Made by a program: the position numbers and the translations under genes. Below are positions 1-11,018 of a stretch of DNA of 48,500 nucleotides, piece after piece. Source of the stretch: Cristatella mucedo (lineage: Eukaryota > Bryozoa > Phylactolaemata > Cristatellidae); NCBI GenBank assembly GCA_009760855.2, contig WPIO01000053.1:2001501-2050000 (forward strand), written 5' to 3'. Every line of letters begins with the position of its first letter. Position 1 is the first letter of the stretch. The notes under the pieces are model-generated. The model had not been told where the DNA came from, made no database searches, and saw only the letters and a list, made by a program, of their open reading frames with translations.

Positions 1-2020
1 ATTCTCACGCGGTCTCGCCCAAATTCGGCAGCGGAAGTAGCAGTTTACTTGTCTGGTCTGCTCGTTGTTTCGGAGCAGGCTTAGTGTAAAATGTCGCAGA
101 CTGCACGGCATTGCAAGGGACTGCCAGGCAAGTCTTAGCTTGATTGGAGAAGAGGTCCATTGCTTAATTAATGTGCTTGCATTACCTCCCCCAAATGCTT
201 AATTAATGCCGGCCGGTGTGCCACTAGTATATAGCTGTAGTGGCTTCATCCAACGATTGCCTCTTCGGTATTATGTCTATCCGGTATCTATACAGGATAT
301 CGTCTTCACTCGGCACTTGCATCCTGTAGTGCAGCTGTCGACGTTTTTCAGCTGTGTGCTTTGCTGTTCGTGATGTGCCGTCGTGAACTATAGCAGGGAT
401 GTGATGCTTACCATTATCCAAACTGAAACCTAGTAGATTTGTTTGGGTCTGTGCGAGGCCTGCTTTCTTTCTGCACTTTTTTTTGACGCCCTTCGTGAGG
501 TACAGTAAAGTAAGTAAGCGCCACACCACGTATAAGCACCATCTGTGGCGCCATTGCTCGAGTGCTTCGTAGACTAGACAAGTGCATAGCAAGGTCTCGT
601 GGTCAGGCCTCCCGTAGCTAATGCCATCATAGCCACTGTGCTACTGCCGTGTTGTGAAAGTTGAGTATATACTGCTTAGGCTGCACGGTGGCAGTTTAGC
701 TTTGCCAGAGCTTGACGACCAGACTCATAATTTGCAGCACTTACCTCTACTCTGATCATTAGAGAATCAGACAGATTCAGACCACATGCAACTAAAGCTA
801 TGCTTCTCGACTGGTTGAATTAGGTGTATATGCGTACTGAATTTGGTGTATGTAGCGTTACTATACTTTAGCTATTATATTACTATACGTAGCATAGCTA
901 TACGTTGGAGCATATTGTGTTGCACTGAATACAGTGTGTAGTGCACTCATGGCAATGGCAGCTCTTGGTGTACCTACAAGAGCAAATACACGATGAAGAG
1001 AAAGTTGACAGCCGTGTCGTGATGGTGGTGAGAAAGTGAGTGCTAGTAATAGATACCAGCAGTAGAAAAGATGTGGTTTTCCATGAATCTTAAACGTTGG
1101 CTGCGAAGTCACGGGCCACTAAGCAAGTTTTTCCGTCGCTAGCAGCCTTCACAGTACAACCCGAGCGTCGGCCCAACAGAGTGAAGTACGGTTGGCTGCC
1201 AACAGCACTGCCAACACCTAGTTTTGCCATCCCTTCGTGACTAACTCTATTAGACTCGGGGAGTCTGGCTTTAAAAGTGGTGGCATGTGTGGGGAGCACA
1301 CGAACTCAGCTGAGCAGACTCCACGGATCCCACCAGTCTGATCTGACAGCAGCTGCCTTCTGTATGGTGCTCAAGCCCTTCACAATTGGCTCCCAAGTGG
1401 ACCAATAGGCTTGAAGAGTTGGCTACAAGTCAGGCATTGTGCTTAGGTAAACATGCACGAATGCCTCCAGGCCAGCCACTTTAAAGTGGTAACGCAGCGA
1501 AGCTTGCTTCGGATAGGCAGACATTAACTGGCAGTGCGGACCGGCAGACTGAGCACAAGTGATCTAAGTAATCATTACGCAGTTGAAATTTAACTCGAGC
1601 TTTGGTCTTTTCTTTACCTTCTCAAACGGCTTGCCGTGAGAGCTTTTCGCAGGCGCTGATGCCTGCCTGTCCTGACCGAAGAGGCGAATACGTGTGCCAG
1701 CGCATACCTTCCCCCCGTCCACTCTATGTGAGCTAAGCTGATCCACCGCCTTTTTAAGTCATTTATTTTCGCCCGTCCCCTCCCCTCTAGCGCCATGCAG
1801 AGATTAAAGTGATTGGCGGCTGCTGGCGTCATCTGAGCAAGGCGAGCACCAGGGCAATGCCACACCACGAGCTTCTTCCCATTTAGCCACAAAGCAAAGA
1901 GTTGTGTGCGTGCTCGCGTGCTTGCACGACCGCTCGCTAGCATTCATTCGATGCATTGCAGCCACCGTCGCCGAGGGCGCTGCCACTCGACCCGCGGGCG
2001 CCGCCACTCACCGGATCAAC
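1..2020. other. 5' flank of the coiled-coil gene, no recognised gene
   Basis: No gene, repeat family or RNA is recognised in the first 1.8 kb. Open frames here are short and lack homology I can name. From about 1900 the DNA becomes GC- and CpG-rich, as expected around the 5' end of the gene starting at 2021. The frame of that gene has an in-frame TAA at 1805-1807 and no ATG between that stop and 2021. No clear TATA box is seen close to 2021. Confidence 0.5.
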
Positions 2021-3033
2021 ATGGCCGCGCTGCCCGTCGTCGGCGGCCCGCCAGATCGGAGTGACGTCGGCGCGTTTGCCGCCTGCCTGGAGGCGCAGCT
2101 GCGCTGCCGCGACGACCAGCTCTGCCACACGCGCCGGCGCCTGGAGGAGGTGCAGGCGAAGCTGAAGCGCTCAGAGGACGCACGCAGCACCGCCGAGCTG
2201 GCCCTGGACGCCGCGCGGACGCAGCTCGACTGCTCCGAGCGGCGCCTGAGCTCGCGCGACGCCGAGCTCACTCGCCTGCGGCGCGTCGTCGGCTTGGAGC
2301 GCACGCTGCAGCAGCAGCGTCTCAACGCCGCCGCCGCACAGGCCGCCCGTGAGGAAGTCGGTGCTGCGGCGGCGCACAGCTGCGCCGTCGGCGGCGACGA
2401 TGCCTCCGCGCCAGAACAGCTGCAGCATGCCGGCAGCGAAGAAGCTGCCGGGGCGGAGGCCAAGCCGGCTGCCGGTGCCGCCGACGTGCGGTCGTCGTCG
2501 ACTCAGACGGACGCCGGCCTCATCGAGTCGGCCACCGATCGCCGAGTCGCCGAGCTGGAGGGCGAGGTGACGGCGCTGCTGCACGGCATGCAGCTGTGCC
2601 AGATGTGGCGCGAGACGTCCGAGCAGCAGCTCGCCGAGCAGATCGTCTGCTGCCGCCTCGCCGAGGAGCAGCTCGCCGCCTGCGGGGCTCGCGTTCGCGA
2701 CCTCGAGGTGCAGCTCGCCGCCGGGGCGGTGGCCGTGAGGGAAGCGGACGACCGCGCCGTGGCGGCCGCGTTGGCGGCCGCCACGTTGCGCGCCACGAAC
2801 CGCAAGTCGCTGGCAGCTGCCGCCGAGGCAGCGACGGCGAGCAAGGACTGCCCTCCGCAGCAGCTGCCTCGGTGCCTGGGTGCCACAGAGTGCGGCAGCG
2901 ACGATGCCTGCTCTGCGCGGCCGAGGGCTCGCGCAGAGCCCGACGGCGCGGAGCGAGCGCCAGCAGAGCAAGAGCTCGGGGAGCACGAAGAGAAGAAGGT
3001 GGCGCCGATGGAGCAGGACGCCAACGACGACCG
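2021..3033 (+). CDS. Coiled-coil protein, exon 1 (start codon exon)
   Basis: This is the putative first coding exon of a large coiled-coil protein. I chose the ATG at 2021 because it is the first ATG in the open frame, has a good context (A at -3, G at +4), and an in-frame stop lies upstream at 1805. The roughly 337 encoded residues are rich in Ala, Glu, Arg and Gln. Heptad-like segments fall around residues 20-110 and 180-290, and a low-complexity Ala/Gly/Glu linker lies between them. A TQT motif (codons 2501-2509, residues 161-163), in the context SSSTQTDAG, resembles ligands of dynein light chain LC8. The exon ends at CCG|GTGAGT, a strong donor, leaving phase 2. The phase matches the acceptor at 7531. 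The family is not recognised; a centrosomal, cytoskeletal or nuclear scaffold role is only inference. Confidence 0.75.
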
Positions 3034-3493
3034 GTGAGTGCCACTGGCAGCGCCGCATGCCGTTTCGTTCTTGACCCCGCCGTTCGTATGCCGTTTCGTT
3101 CTTGACGCCTACTTTTCGTCCTTGTAACCTCCGCCGCCGCGCATGCGAGCGCTAGCTGCCACGCAACCGAACGTAGCAGCCCCCCTCCAGCCAGTGCCGA
3201 AAATTGCCGCTCTCCACACCGGGCTGAAGCGTGCCTCTAGCCTGGCGAGCTGTAATATGCGAGCTCTCTAAAGCAAGCTGCCTTCGCTGCCGCCACCAGC
3301 ATTTTCATTGGTCGTCTTGAGACACATTAGTCGCCGAGTCCTGATCCAGATTAATGTTTCAGTGTGCATTCGTGCCATCAGCTAGCGTGCAATTGCCGTA
3401 AAAATCTGTCGGCCGCCATGGAAATGAGGTAGCATTTCTCAGCCGTTACTATTCATCGACTGCTAAGTTTGCTGAGGGCGCTATGCATGCGTG

Positions 3494-3495
<2 letters not shown>

Positions 3496-3532
<37 letters not shown>
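3496..3532. repeat. (TTA)n microsatellite
   Basis: About twelve uninterrupted TTA units. The same trinucleotide forms the 3' tail of the LINE family in this window, so it may be a LINE remnant, although no LINE body is attached. Confidence 0.9.
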
Positions 3533-3890
3533 CATAACTATTATTATTGCCCATTTGTACTCCTGGACGGCAGGACAGATTGCCAAGAGCTGCTTCATGT
3601 CGAACATTTAATGTCTCATCGGCAAACCTTTGTCATAGCTTACACTATTTGCCACAGATTCCTGTTAAGAGTTCTCTCTTTTGGGTAATTTTCTGCTTGG
3701 ATTTAAATAACTGACAATATGTGATGTTGAATAACTAACCTCAGTGTGTGCGGGTTTTTGCATCAGCACTGGTTGTATAATAGATGTAATGTGTTTGTTC
3801 GGCCCCCTATGAGAACCAAATCCCTTTCTATTTACATGTACTAGAAAGGAGTCATGGTCGTTGGCTAACCGCACAGTAATATGTGTATAT

Positions 3891-4010
3891 AATACACTTG
3901 ATAAAGTACCCTCAGAGAACTCAATCTCTTTCTTAGTGCTTTACATTTGCTGCAAAGGGAAATGCAATCGAATGGTGAGTGGTATCATGCTTGATAAACA
4001 ACATGAATAA
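3891..4010 (-). mobile_element. CR1/L2-like LINE, 3' end fragment
   Basis: The last 120 bp of the dominant LINE family in antisense. It contains the conserved tail hairpin (CACTTGATAAAGTACCCTC on the + strand) followed by the segment shared with copies at 11451 and 16370. No coding part remains. Confidence 0.85.
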
Positions 4011-4017
4011 TATATAT

Positions 4018-4040
4018 AGTGTGTGTGTGTGTGTGTGTGT
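4018..4040. repeat. (GT)n microsatellite
   Basis: About eleven GT dinucleotides directly after the LINE fragment and a short TA run. Confidence 0.9.
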
Positions 4041-4448
4041 CAGCTGATAGCTGTTGAAACTGCTGTAAATTCGTGGTAAAGGCTAACGTATATGCTTTCA
4101 TACATTGGCTATCAAGAACCAATGTTTCGGTCTATAACTGTTTGCTTAGGGAGGACTTCTGAGTGCTGAACCCAGGAACCCCGAAAGTAGGCAAATCTGT
4201 CTATGCCCTCCTTAGCAACCAGATAACTCCAATACAAATAGCCGGTTATTGTGGTTTCGGATTCCGGTGGCTGGGTGGGAAATATTACTCCACTCACCCA
4301 TGGGCATTGTACACGATAAAAATAATAGAAACATCTGCTAATAGAGATAATCTGTATTGGTGTTGTACCTTTAAATATGGCCGGTGCCCTTCGTGTAGCA
4401 TGTGTAGACATTTAATAGCAGGTGCAACATAGTCTTGTTGCACCTTTT

Positions 4449-4580
4449 ATTTGTATAGGTCCCTACGAGAACTTAATCTCTATTCAGGCACGTCACATTT
4501 GCCACGAGGCCCGAGCCCACTACCTCAGCCTGACCTTGGTCAGGGCGAGCACCTTAACCACTGGGCCAAACCAGCTGAGT
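4449..4580 (-). mobile_element. tRNA-headed SINE with LINE-like tail
   Basis: Read on the - strand, a tRNA-like head has box A (TTTGGCCCAGTGGTTAAGG) and box B (GTGGGCTCGGGCC). A tail follows with the GCCTGAATAG...GTTCTC...TATAC hairpin, which resembles the LINE 3' end. Closely related copies lie at 34054, 41224, 42279 and 47732. It is a non-coding, presumably RNA polymerase III-transcribed retroelement, and this copy has mutations in the hairpin stem. Confidence 0.8.
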
Positions 4581-6401
4581 ATCTAGTGCTCTAATGTCCT
4601 ATTGATGCCCTGTTCGTTAGGGCTGCCACCCTGGTCAACTAGCAAACAATGACGGCCCCTGACAGGTTTTGTCATTGCTTCGGGTGTTTGTTTGTTTGGA
4701 TGCTCGCTCAGCGATCAACTCGGTTCTCCTTTTCTTTTTGTGCCGACGCAGGCGACCTGCTGTTTTCCGTGGAGGCGATCGCGCGCTGTAGCGGACGGAT
4801 CTGGTCGGATCTGCAGCTCGTGGCAGCAGGAACCGTTGACTATGGCAGCGCTCTCGCTCGCTGTCACCGCCACTTGTCACCGCCACATCCGGCGTGTGTG
4901 GAATGCCTCGAGCTTGGCTCCTTCTTTGCAATTGGCGCAGTCATCAAACGATGTGGCGTCTCTAGCATTTCCCTGCTCCCGTGTGCTTGTCATAGTGCAC
5001 TGCTCTGTCCCCTCTTCCCGCCAAATAGCCGCTCTATATCTCTCCTGCGTTTTTCATTCGCTGGCTGCATTGACCTTGTCGGCTTGAGGCTGCTCTAGTC
5101 TGTCTAGCTGTCTGTGTGGCTGCTATGCTGCCTCGGATTGTCATCGCTGCCTTGTAATGAAGGTCGAGCGTGCTATTCCGATCGGTGTGCCAGGCTTGCC
5201 CGCGATTGTCACTGTCACGATGGTCGGCGTGGCGCGGGGCCCAACGCAATTTTTTCTCCCGCTAATGTAGCTTTGCCTAGTAATAATAACAGCAATCCGT
5301 CTCAGTGGTGCATTGTGTCCGAGCTTTCAGCTGCTGAAGTTGTCTGCGACATTGGTTCGTCTCCCCGCTCATTGCTCATTGATCCGTGGCAAACGTGTCC
5401 ATTCACTTGTCTCCTCTTTTCGAATAGTACGGCAAACTAGGCAAGTCGCTTAGCCTCGTCCTGATGCTTCGCTTGCCCATGCCTCCTATGCCCCAACCAC
5501 CGGCACGAAGAGACGGCGTGCACAGCTTAGCCGAACTTCAGCATCGAGAACAAAATTAGCTAGTACCTAGCATGCTAGCCTCGTATTTGCGAGATCGTTG
5601 GCTTAAGTCACAAATAAAGTCGACTGAACACACAATCGTTATGTGTAGCATCCGAGCATAGATGTAAACATTGCCAGCTGTACCCGGCTGCTGCAAGCCG
5701 TAACCTCGTACCCTTGTAATGTAGGCACAAGAACCGTCGGTAGCCTGGCAGGGAACAGGCCGTGACGGGACTGGGTGCCGACCGACACGAGATGACGGCC
5801 GAGCTCTGGCGAACCGTGCACGCTTGACTGCGCGGTTCAGGGAAATGTTGCCTCGCATGCCTGTCCCGAGCTAGCGCTGAATCGTCGGGGTCGCTGAGTG
5901 TTACCCTCGGGCTCTTCCAAGATCGCTAGCATGTAAACAAGAGGCATCGGCCGGGGCGTGGTCAGACATTGCACTGCAGCCGTGAAAATAGTAAAGGGGG
6001 ATACTGGTCGAATACATCGAGCTGAGCCAGCAAGCTAGCATTCGCTGCCAGACTACTTTGTGAATGTCTGCAGGACATTGCCCCTCGTGATGTGAGGTGA
6101 TCCGGAGGGGGCACGGTGCAGGTGCCATGCAGCCCCTTTGGCAGCCAGTTGTCGCAGGCAGGGCTGCCCTTTCAGGTGTCCAATGAAAGTGACGTCAGCT
6201 GCAGAATGTCAAGTGAGCTGTATGTAATTCGAGAGCTGCTAATAAACGTAAACCCTAAACTGCGCTTACTTGGACACTTGCTAGAATGCGACCTCTGGGT
6301 GTTGGTCTTATTAAAAACATACATGTCAGCTCTCACGGAAGGTGAGGAAATGTTGTATTCGGGCTCTTCACGTGTTCCGCAGGGCGGCACATACAATCAA
6401 T

Positions 6402-6450
6402 CACCATGACCTTGGTCGGGACGATCACTTGAAGCACTGGGCCAAGTTGT
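6402..6450 (-). mobile_element. SINE head fragment
   Basis: A 49-bp antisense match to the SINE head, including TTGGCCCAGTG and the CGACCAAGGTCA segment seen at 47732. The tail is missing. Confidence 0.55.
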
Positions 6451-6838
6451 TGCTGGCACCTTGGTACCTAGACCCTTGGTTATTGATAAGGTTCCTGCTG
6501 CTGCAAGCCACGGTGTTCTGTACGTGTCCGCAGGTGGAATGTAGTTGATCGTTTAACTGTTGAACAACGCAAAGCAATCGCAAGCATTCAAATATTATTG
6601 CCACATTCATTCACTTAATCCTTCCAAGTGGTCTCATCGTACTAGGATCAGGGAATACTGCAGCCGGTTTCATTGTCCTTCTGGCGTGCGACAGACCGCA
6701 GAAGGACTGGGATATAAGATAAGCCTCCGTCGAGCCCTTGGCAGCCTCGGACGCAAAATTCGGCGGCGAGCGGCTTCTGCTCTTTTTCTCCGCTGCTGTG
6801 CATGGCAGGCAGCGTGCGATGCTGCTTTCGGCCTCGCC

Positions 6839-6891
6839 CACGTGGGCTTAGGAGGCTAGGAGTGGTTCAGACCCACGTGGGCTTAGGAGGC
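6839..6891. repeat. Short tandem duplication
   Basis: The 19-bp segment CACGTGGGCTTAGGAGGCT occurs at 6839 and again at 6873, giving a 34-bp period. Each copy carries a CACGTG E-box. Confidence 0.8.
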
Positions 6892-7349
6892 TTGTGGTTC
6901 CTGCCGTTGAGACGCTCGGATCGTTAGCAACAACAACGTTAGCAGCTCCGAAACGAGCAGCACGTGAGCAAGCAAGAAACGCCGCCGCGTGGAGTAAATC
7001 AGACGAAACGCAGTTCTCAATCTCTCACTCAGTCAACTCTCCGAATGACCTGACATTCTGGTGCAAAAAATACCACCGGTGCAGCACCGTGTAAAATACG
7101 GCTAGAGATGCTGCCATAGTTTTTCCTAGAAAGAAAGAAAGTGCAGGCGCGCATGCGAGTGAGCACGCTGGATGAGTGTGCTGCGTGTTTGTGCGAGCGA
7201 ATGTCTGCTCCACGTTTGTCTGTTGGCTGTCGACGACTGAGCAACTTCAGATCTCTCGCACTCCACTCCTAGCAATCTACTCTTAGCGTTCTGTGCTGAC
7301 TTCGGAATATAATCTTTGGAATTGACTTTGTCGCCCCTTCTCAAAAAAT

Positions 7350-7470
7350 TCAAGCATGATTTTACTTACCATTCAATTGCATTTCACTTTGCAACAAATG
7401 TAAAGCGCCTAGAGAGAGATTAAGAGCTCCCTGAGGGCGCTTTATCAAGTGCATTATTATTATCATTATC
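7350..7470 (+). mobile_element. CR1/L2-like LINE, 3' tail fragment
   Basis: The terminal 120 bp of the LINE in sense orientation, ending AAGTGCATTATTATTATC. It stops about 60 bp before the exon 2 splice acceptor. The open frame of exon 2 appears to start inside this fragment, but only through a GTG and LINE-derived codons. Confidence 0.85.
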
Positions 7471-7531
7471 CTGCCCTGTCGGCGCCGTGCCTTCCCGATT
7501 CAAGTCTGTCTCTGTTTTTTCATTCGATCAG

Positions 7532-9786
7532 ATCAAACCAGTCGACCAGCGAGCTGTCCGAAAAGGCAGAGCCTGTGGCACAGCCGGAAATGCCGCCCCC
7601 TGCCGCCGCCCTGGCCAGCGACGCTCTGCCGCCAGCGTCCGCCGACGGTTGTTTCGACGCAGCAGCGGCAGACAAGCCCGAGGGAACGTCGGTTGGACGC
7701 TCTGAGCCGAAGCTGCGGCCGACCGATGCTGCCGCTCGGCAGGGCGACCAAGTGCCGACGGAGGCTGCAGTGGCTGCTGCTGGTGGCACAGACCTCGTGC
7801 TCGTCTCTGGGCTGTCGCAGCCACCCTTCACGGCAGCAGCCGACGGCGGCGAAAAGCACGTGACCGATCGCTCTGCATCCACGTCGCTAGTCGTCGTCGC
7901 TGCCATGGCTTCGCCGGACCAGGCTGCGGGCTCGGAGGGGCCGCCTCCGAGGGTCCTCTCGGAGTCGGAGCTCTTCGAGTGCAAGCTGCGGCTGACCGCC
8001 ACGAGGGAGATGGTGCGCAGGATGTCGGACCGCCTGCAGCAGCAGGGTGCAAAGCCGAGTGAGCTGGCCAGCGCCGAGCGCCACGCTAGCGCGGCGGCAG
8101 CGGAAGCAGAGAGCGAGGAGCTGATGGAGTGCGCTGAGCTCCGGCAGCAGCGCCAGCTCCAGCAGACCGAGCAGCCGCACTCCGCCTCTGGCATCTCAGC
8201 CGGCGGCAACCTTCGCCCCAGCGTTGGCCAGCAGCGAGGCGGCATCCCAGCGCCGGCAGATGCAGCAGCGGCTGCGCTGCTGTATTCGGAGCTCGAGACG
8301 GCGCCGAGAGCGGCTGCTGCCGCAGCTGCGACTGAGTCGGCAAGTGCGGCGGCGCGCTTGCAGCGACCCCCAGCGGAAGAAAACAAGGAGGAGCGAGCGA
8401 GCGCTGCCAATTCGCAGCCGCCGTGCTTTCCGGCCGATTCACGAGAAACATTGCAAGCCGCGAACCTCGACGAAGAGCCGTCGTCGGCTGCGACTGCATC
8501 GAATCGCCGAGCGGAGCCGGAGATCCGGATTCCGGCCGCCGCTGCTCAGCGGCGGCAGACGGAATCGCGCTGCCCCGACCTGACGTCGCCGCTGACGCCA
8601 CGGGCGGAGATGGGGCGACAGCAGCAGCAGGAGGAGGCAAAGCCGCAGAGCAGCGAGCTGCCCGATGCGACGGAGCGGCTGGCGCCGCCGCCGTCGGAGG
8701 AGACAGGCGGTGTCGCTGCGACACCCGAGCAGCTGGCGCCGCCGCTGCCACTGTTCGAGACGGCGAAGTCGGCAGAAGAGGAAGAGCAGGCACTGCGGCA
8801 GCAGAGCGGCCTCCGCGAGGAGTCGTCGCCGCCGCGGTCGCCAGGCTCCGAGGTGAAGGCCAGCCTGTCGGAAGCGTTGCAGCAGCGGCCGGCTCTCGCC
8901 GAGGGGCTTGCGGAGCGCAAGTCGAGTGCGAGTCGGCAGCTCGAGGATCGCGACCCGCTCCTCGCCGATCGGCAGCAGGAGCTGCCTGCGACGACGACTG
9001 GGCCGCCAGCAGAAGACCGTGCGGAGCTGGATCGCTCGGCGAGCCCGCTCGCGGAGGAGAAGGCCCCGCCGCTGCGGGTCGTGGAACCCGAGTCATCGAG
9101 CCTCGACGGCTCGCGGGCACGGCCTCGGGAAGCGTCGCTTCTGCCGTCCTCGCCGCAGCCGCGTCGGCTCGCGGAGGTGAGCCCGCTTCGTTGCGCCGAG
9201 CAGGCGACCCAGACGCCGCAGGCGCTCGAGGAGAGGCGCGAAGCTCTCTCGGAGGAGGCGGCGGCGCTGCGCGAGGAGCTGGCCGAGAGGGCGCTAGAAT
9301 CGGACCGGTGTGGTGCCCGTGTCGCGCAGCTGCAGGCCGACCTGGACGAGGCGAGCCGACAGCTGGAAGAGTGGCGGGCGCGGGCCGCCGCAGCGACCGA
9401 GCAGGCGCGCCTGTCGGCGGAGGTGGTGGAGCGGCGCGGCCAGCTGCTGCAGCGGAGCGAAGCGGCGCTGGAGCGGCTGCGAGCCGAGACTGCGAGCCGG
9501 CAGCTCGAGGAGGAGCAGCGGGCGGCAGCGCTACTGGCGGAGGCGGAGCGGCTGAGAGTGCAGCTTGCCGAGGAGAGGTGCCGTGCTCCGCCGGAGCAGA
9601 GCGGAGCGGCTGCCCCTCAGGAGCTGCCGACCGCCGAGAGGCCCAGCAGGACCTGCCGGCAGCTGAACTGCAGCAGCCAGCAGGTCGCCAGTAGCGCCGC
9701 CAGTAGCGCCGCCAGTAGCGCCGAGGAGCCGGACAGCAGCTGCTGCTCGGCAGCGTTGCCGCCGCGTGACGCCTCGGAAGCTCGAG
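7532..9786 (+). CDS. Coiled-coil protein, exon 2 (large Ala/Glu-rich exon)
   Basis: This 2,255-bp exon encodes about 751 residues. The acceptor is the AG at 7530-7531 after a T-rich tract. It receives phase 2 from exon 1 and yields an Arg at the junction. A nearer AG at 7541 would break the frame. The first 400 or so residues are low-complexity Ala/Pro/Ser/Glu, with one amphipathic block (codons near 7960-8040, the SELFECKLRL region). From about 9220 to 9590 there is a long, nearly uninterrupted coiled coil rich in Glu, Ala, Arg, Leu and Gln. A second TQT motif (codons 9207-9215, about residue 897) lies just before it. The exon ends CGAG|GTAAGAG, a near-consensus donor, in phase 1. Long antisense open frames across it are GC-bias shadows. 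The family is unrecognised. Confidence 0.75.
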
Positions 9787-10428
9787 GTAAGAGACGCCGA
9801 GCGAGTTAGCGTCGGTTGTGCGCGCTCGAGAGTGTGTGCTGGAAGTGAAATGCGAGCGTTTTCTTTTCAGCTTTCATTTCACCTTTTCTCAGTTGAGCAA
9901 GGCAGTTCTTTCCTCACCCCACCCACTGGCACCTCATGCCCTGCACCACCTGCTGTTGTGTCCCAATTTTGAATAAACTTTTGTGTAAATTATTACCCTA
10001 GTTCCACCTTTACTCCAAATTGTGGAATATTTAAGTTGGTGGTCCTTTGAAGCGCTGAATGGCCCTTATGCCTGGTGTACACAGCAAATCTTGCCTCCTA
10101 CCTACTTCTGCCCTACTTTGGCCTTCCTTTTTGTAGGAAGTTTGCACGGTCAGTCTTCCTCTATTTCTGCCCCCTGGTGTTCATGGGAAAATTGCTTTTG
10201 TTAGAGAGGTAGGAAATGGCCCTTTGAGAGGCACCTCCCGATGAATTGTAAGCCTCCACGATTGGTTGTATCGATCGCTGCCTCACTATCTCTCACTATA
10301 TCTGAGTGACTAGCTTGTAGATTCCCATGAACAAGGACTTTCGTGGAACTCTTCGATGATTTCAGCGGTCGTGTCGTCCGCCATGCTTTTCAGAGCAATG
10401 AAGAAGGTGTGCCCTTGACAACGCCCGT

Positions 10429-10500
10429 GACCGCGCCTACGATTGGCCATTTGACCGCGCCTACGATTGGCCATTTGACCGCGCCTACGATTGGCCATTT
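10429..10500. repeat. 24-bp minisatellite, three identical units
   Basis: Three perfect tandem units start at 10429, 10453 and 10477. Each contains GCGCCTACGATTGGCC, so an inverted CCAAT pentamer (ATTGG) recurs every 24 bp. Because 24 is a multiple of three, the array is open in all frames and produces spurious repeat peptides. Confidence 0.95.
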
Positions 10501-10648
10501 GCTAAGTCTTGCCCAAAAAGTAGAACCCCGTTTTGCTGCTGAGTCTTCCCTAAGCCTTGGATCACCCCTCTCCCCCTTCTATTGGTAATGAAGACTGAAG
10601 TAGGTAGGAAACAAGACATATACCGTAAAGCATTACGTTAAAAAGCAA

Positions 10649-10942
10649 GCTGATTTAGCAGCCTCATTTATATAGTGGTAAAAGGCTATCACGGCTCAGT
10701 AAGGAGCCTCGAGCTACACCTCTCCCTCTCTTCCCCCCCCCCCCTGCGAGAGCCTACAGTTGGTGGGAGGGTGTAGCTCAGGCCTTCAGCTCTCCCCCTT
10801 CCCGTAAGGGGGCGCCCTACCTCGCTCGCTCGGCCCCCCCCCCCCGGCCTCGCTCTGGGAAGGGGGTGTGACTTGAGGAGCTCGATCCTCTTGCACTCGA
10901 GAGTGAGGCCGTGCATGCCGTCGCAGTGATTAATAAAGGACT
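10649..10942. repeat. Interspersed C-rich foldback repeat, copy 1
   Basis: It opens with GCTGATTTAGCAGCCTCATT and ends with AATAAAGGACTGG. A related pair of ends occurs at 27341-27430, and the opening motif also occurs at the right edge of the window (48481). The interior has two long C runs and imperfect inverted arms: GAGCTACACC near 10700 against GGTGTAGCTC near 10780, and CTCTCCCCCTTCCC near 10790 against GGGAAGGGGG near 10857. The element class is not identified. Confidence 0.5.
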
Positions 10943-11018
10943 GGTTATAATTAATCATTTTATATTATGATTATGGGACTAATAAGATATGGGACTAATA
11001 AGAATATTTATATTTATT

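Larger units (their letters stand above)
3034..7531 (+). other. Intron 1 of the coiled-coil gene
   Basis: The intron begins GTGAGT and ends in a T-rich tract followed by AG at 7530-7531. It holds a TTA microsatellite, a LINE 3' fragment, a GT microsatellite, a SINE, a SINE fragment, a short tandem duplication and a second LINE tail close to the acceptor, listed separately. The stretches 3534-3890, 4581-6400 and 6900-7345 contain nothing else I recognise; open frames there (for example 4649-5098) lack recognisable protein features. Confidence 0.6.

Noticed and set aside
224-592. 122-codon - strand open frame near the left edge
   Set aside because: No domain, no supporting splice context and ordinary composition; could be chance.
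1904-2020. Upstream extension of the exon 1 frame
   Set aside because: The start is GTG; the first ATG in good context is at 2021.
2171-3058. Long antisense frames over exon 1 (also 7520-8410 and 8086-9120 over exon 2)
   Set aside because: Mirror frames caused by the high GC content and codon bias of the + strand exons; low-complexity Arg/Ala/Ser/Pro output.
4649-5098. 149-codon + frame in intron 1
   Set aside because: Cys/Leu/Ser-rich with no domain; an overlapping second frame is equally open, pointing to chance.
7449-7531. Upstream extension of the exon 2 frame to 7449
   Set aside because: It starts at a GTG inside a LINE tail; the splice acceptor and phase support a start at 7532.
10429-10500. 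Tandem repeats as a CRISPR array
   Set aside because: Units are contiguous with no spacers, in a eukaryotic intron.
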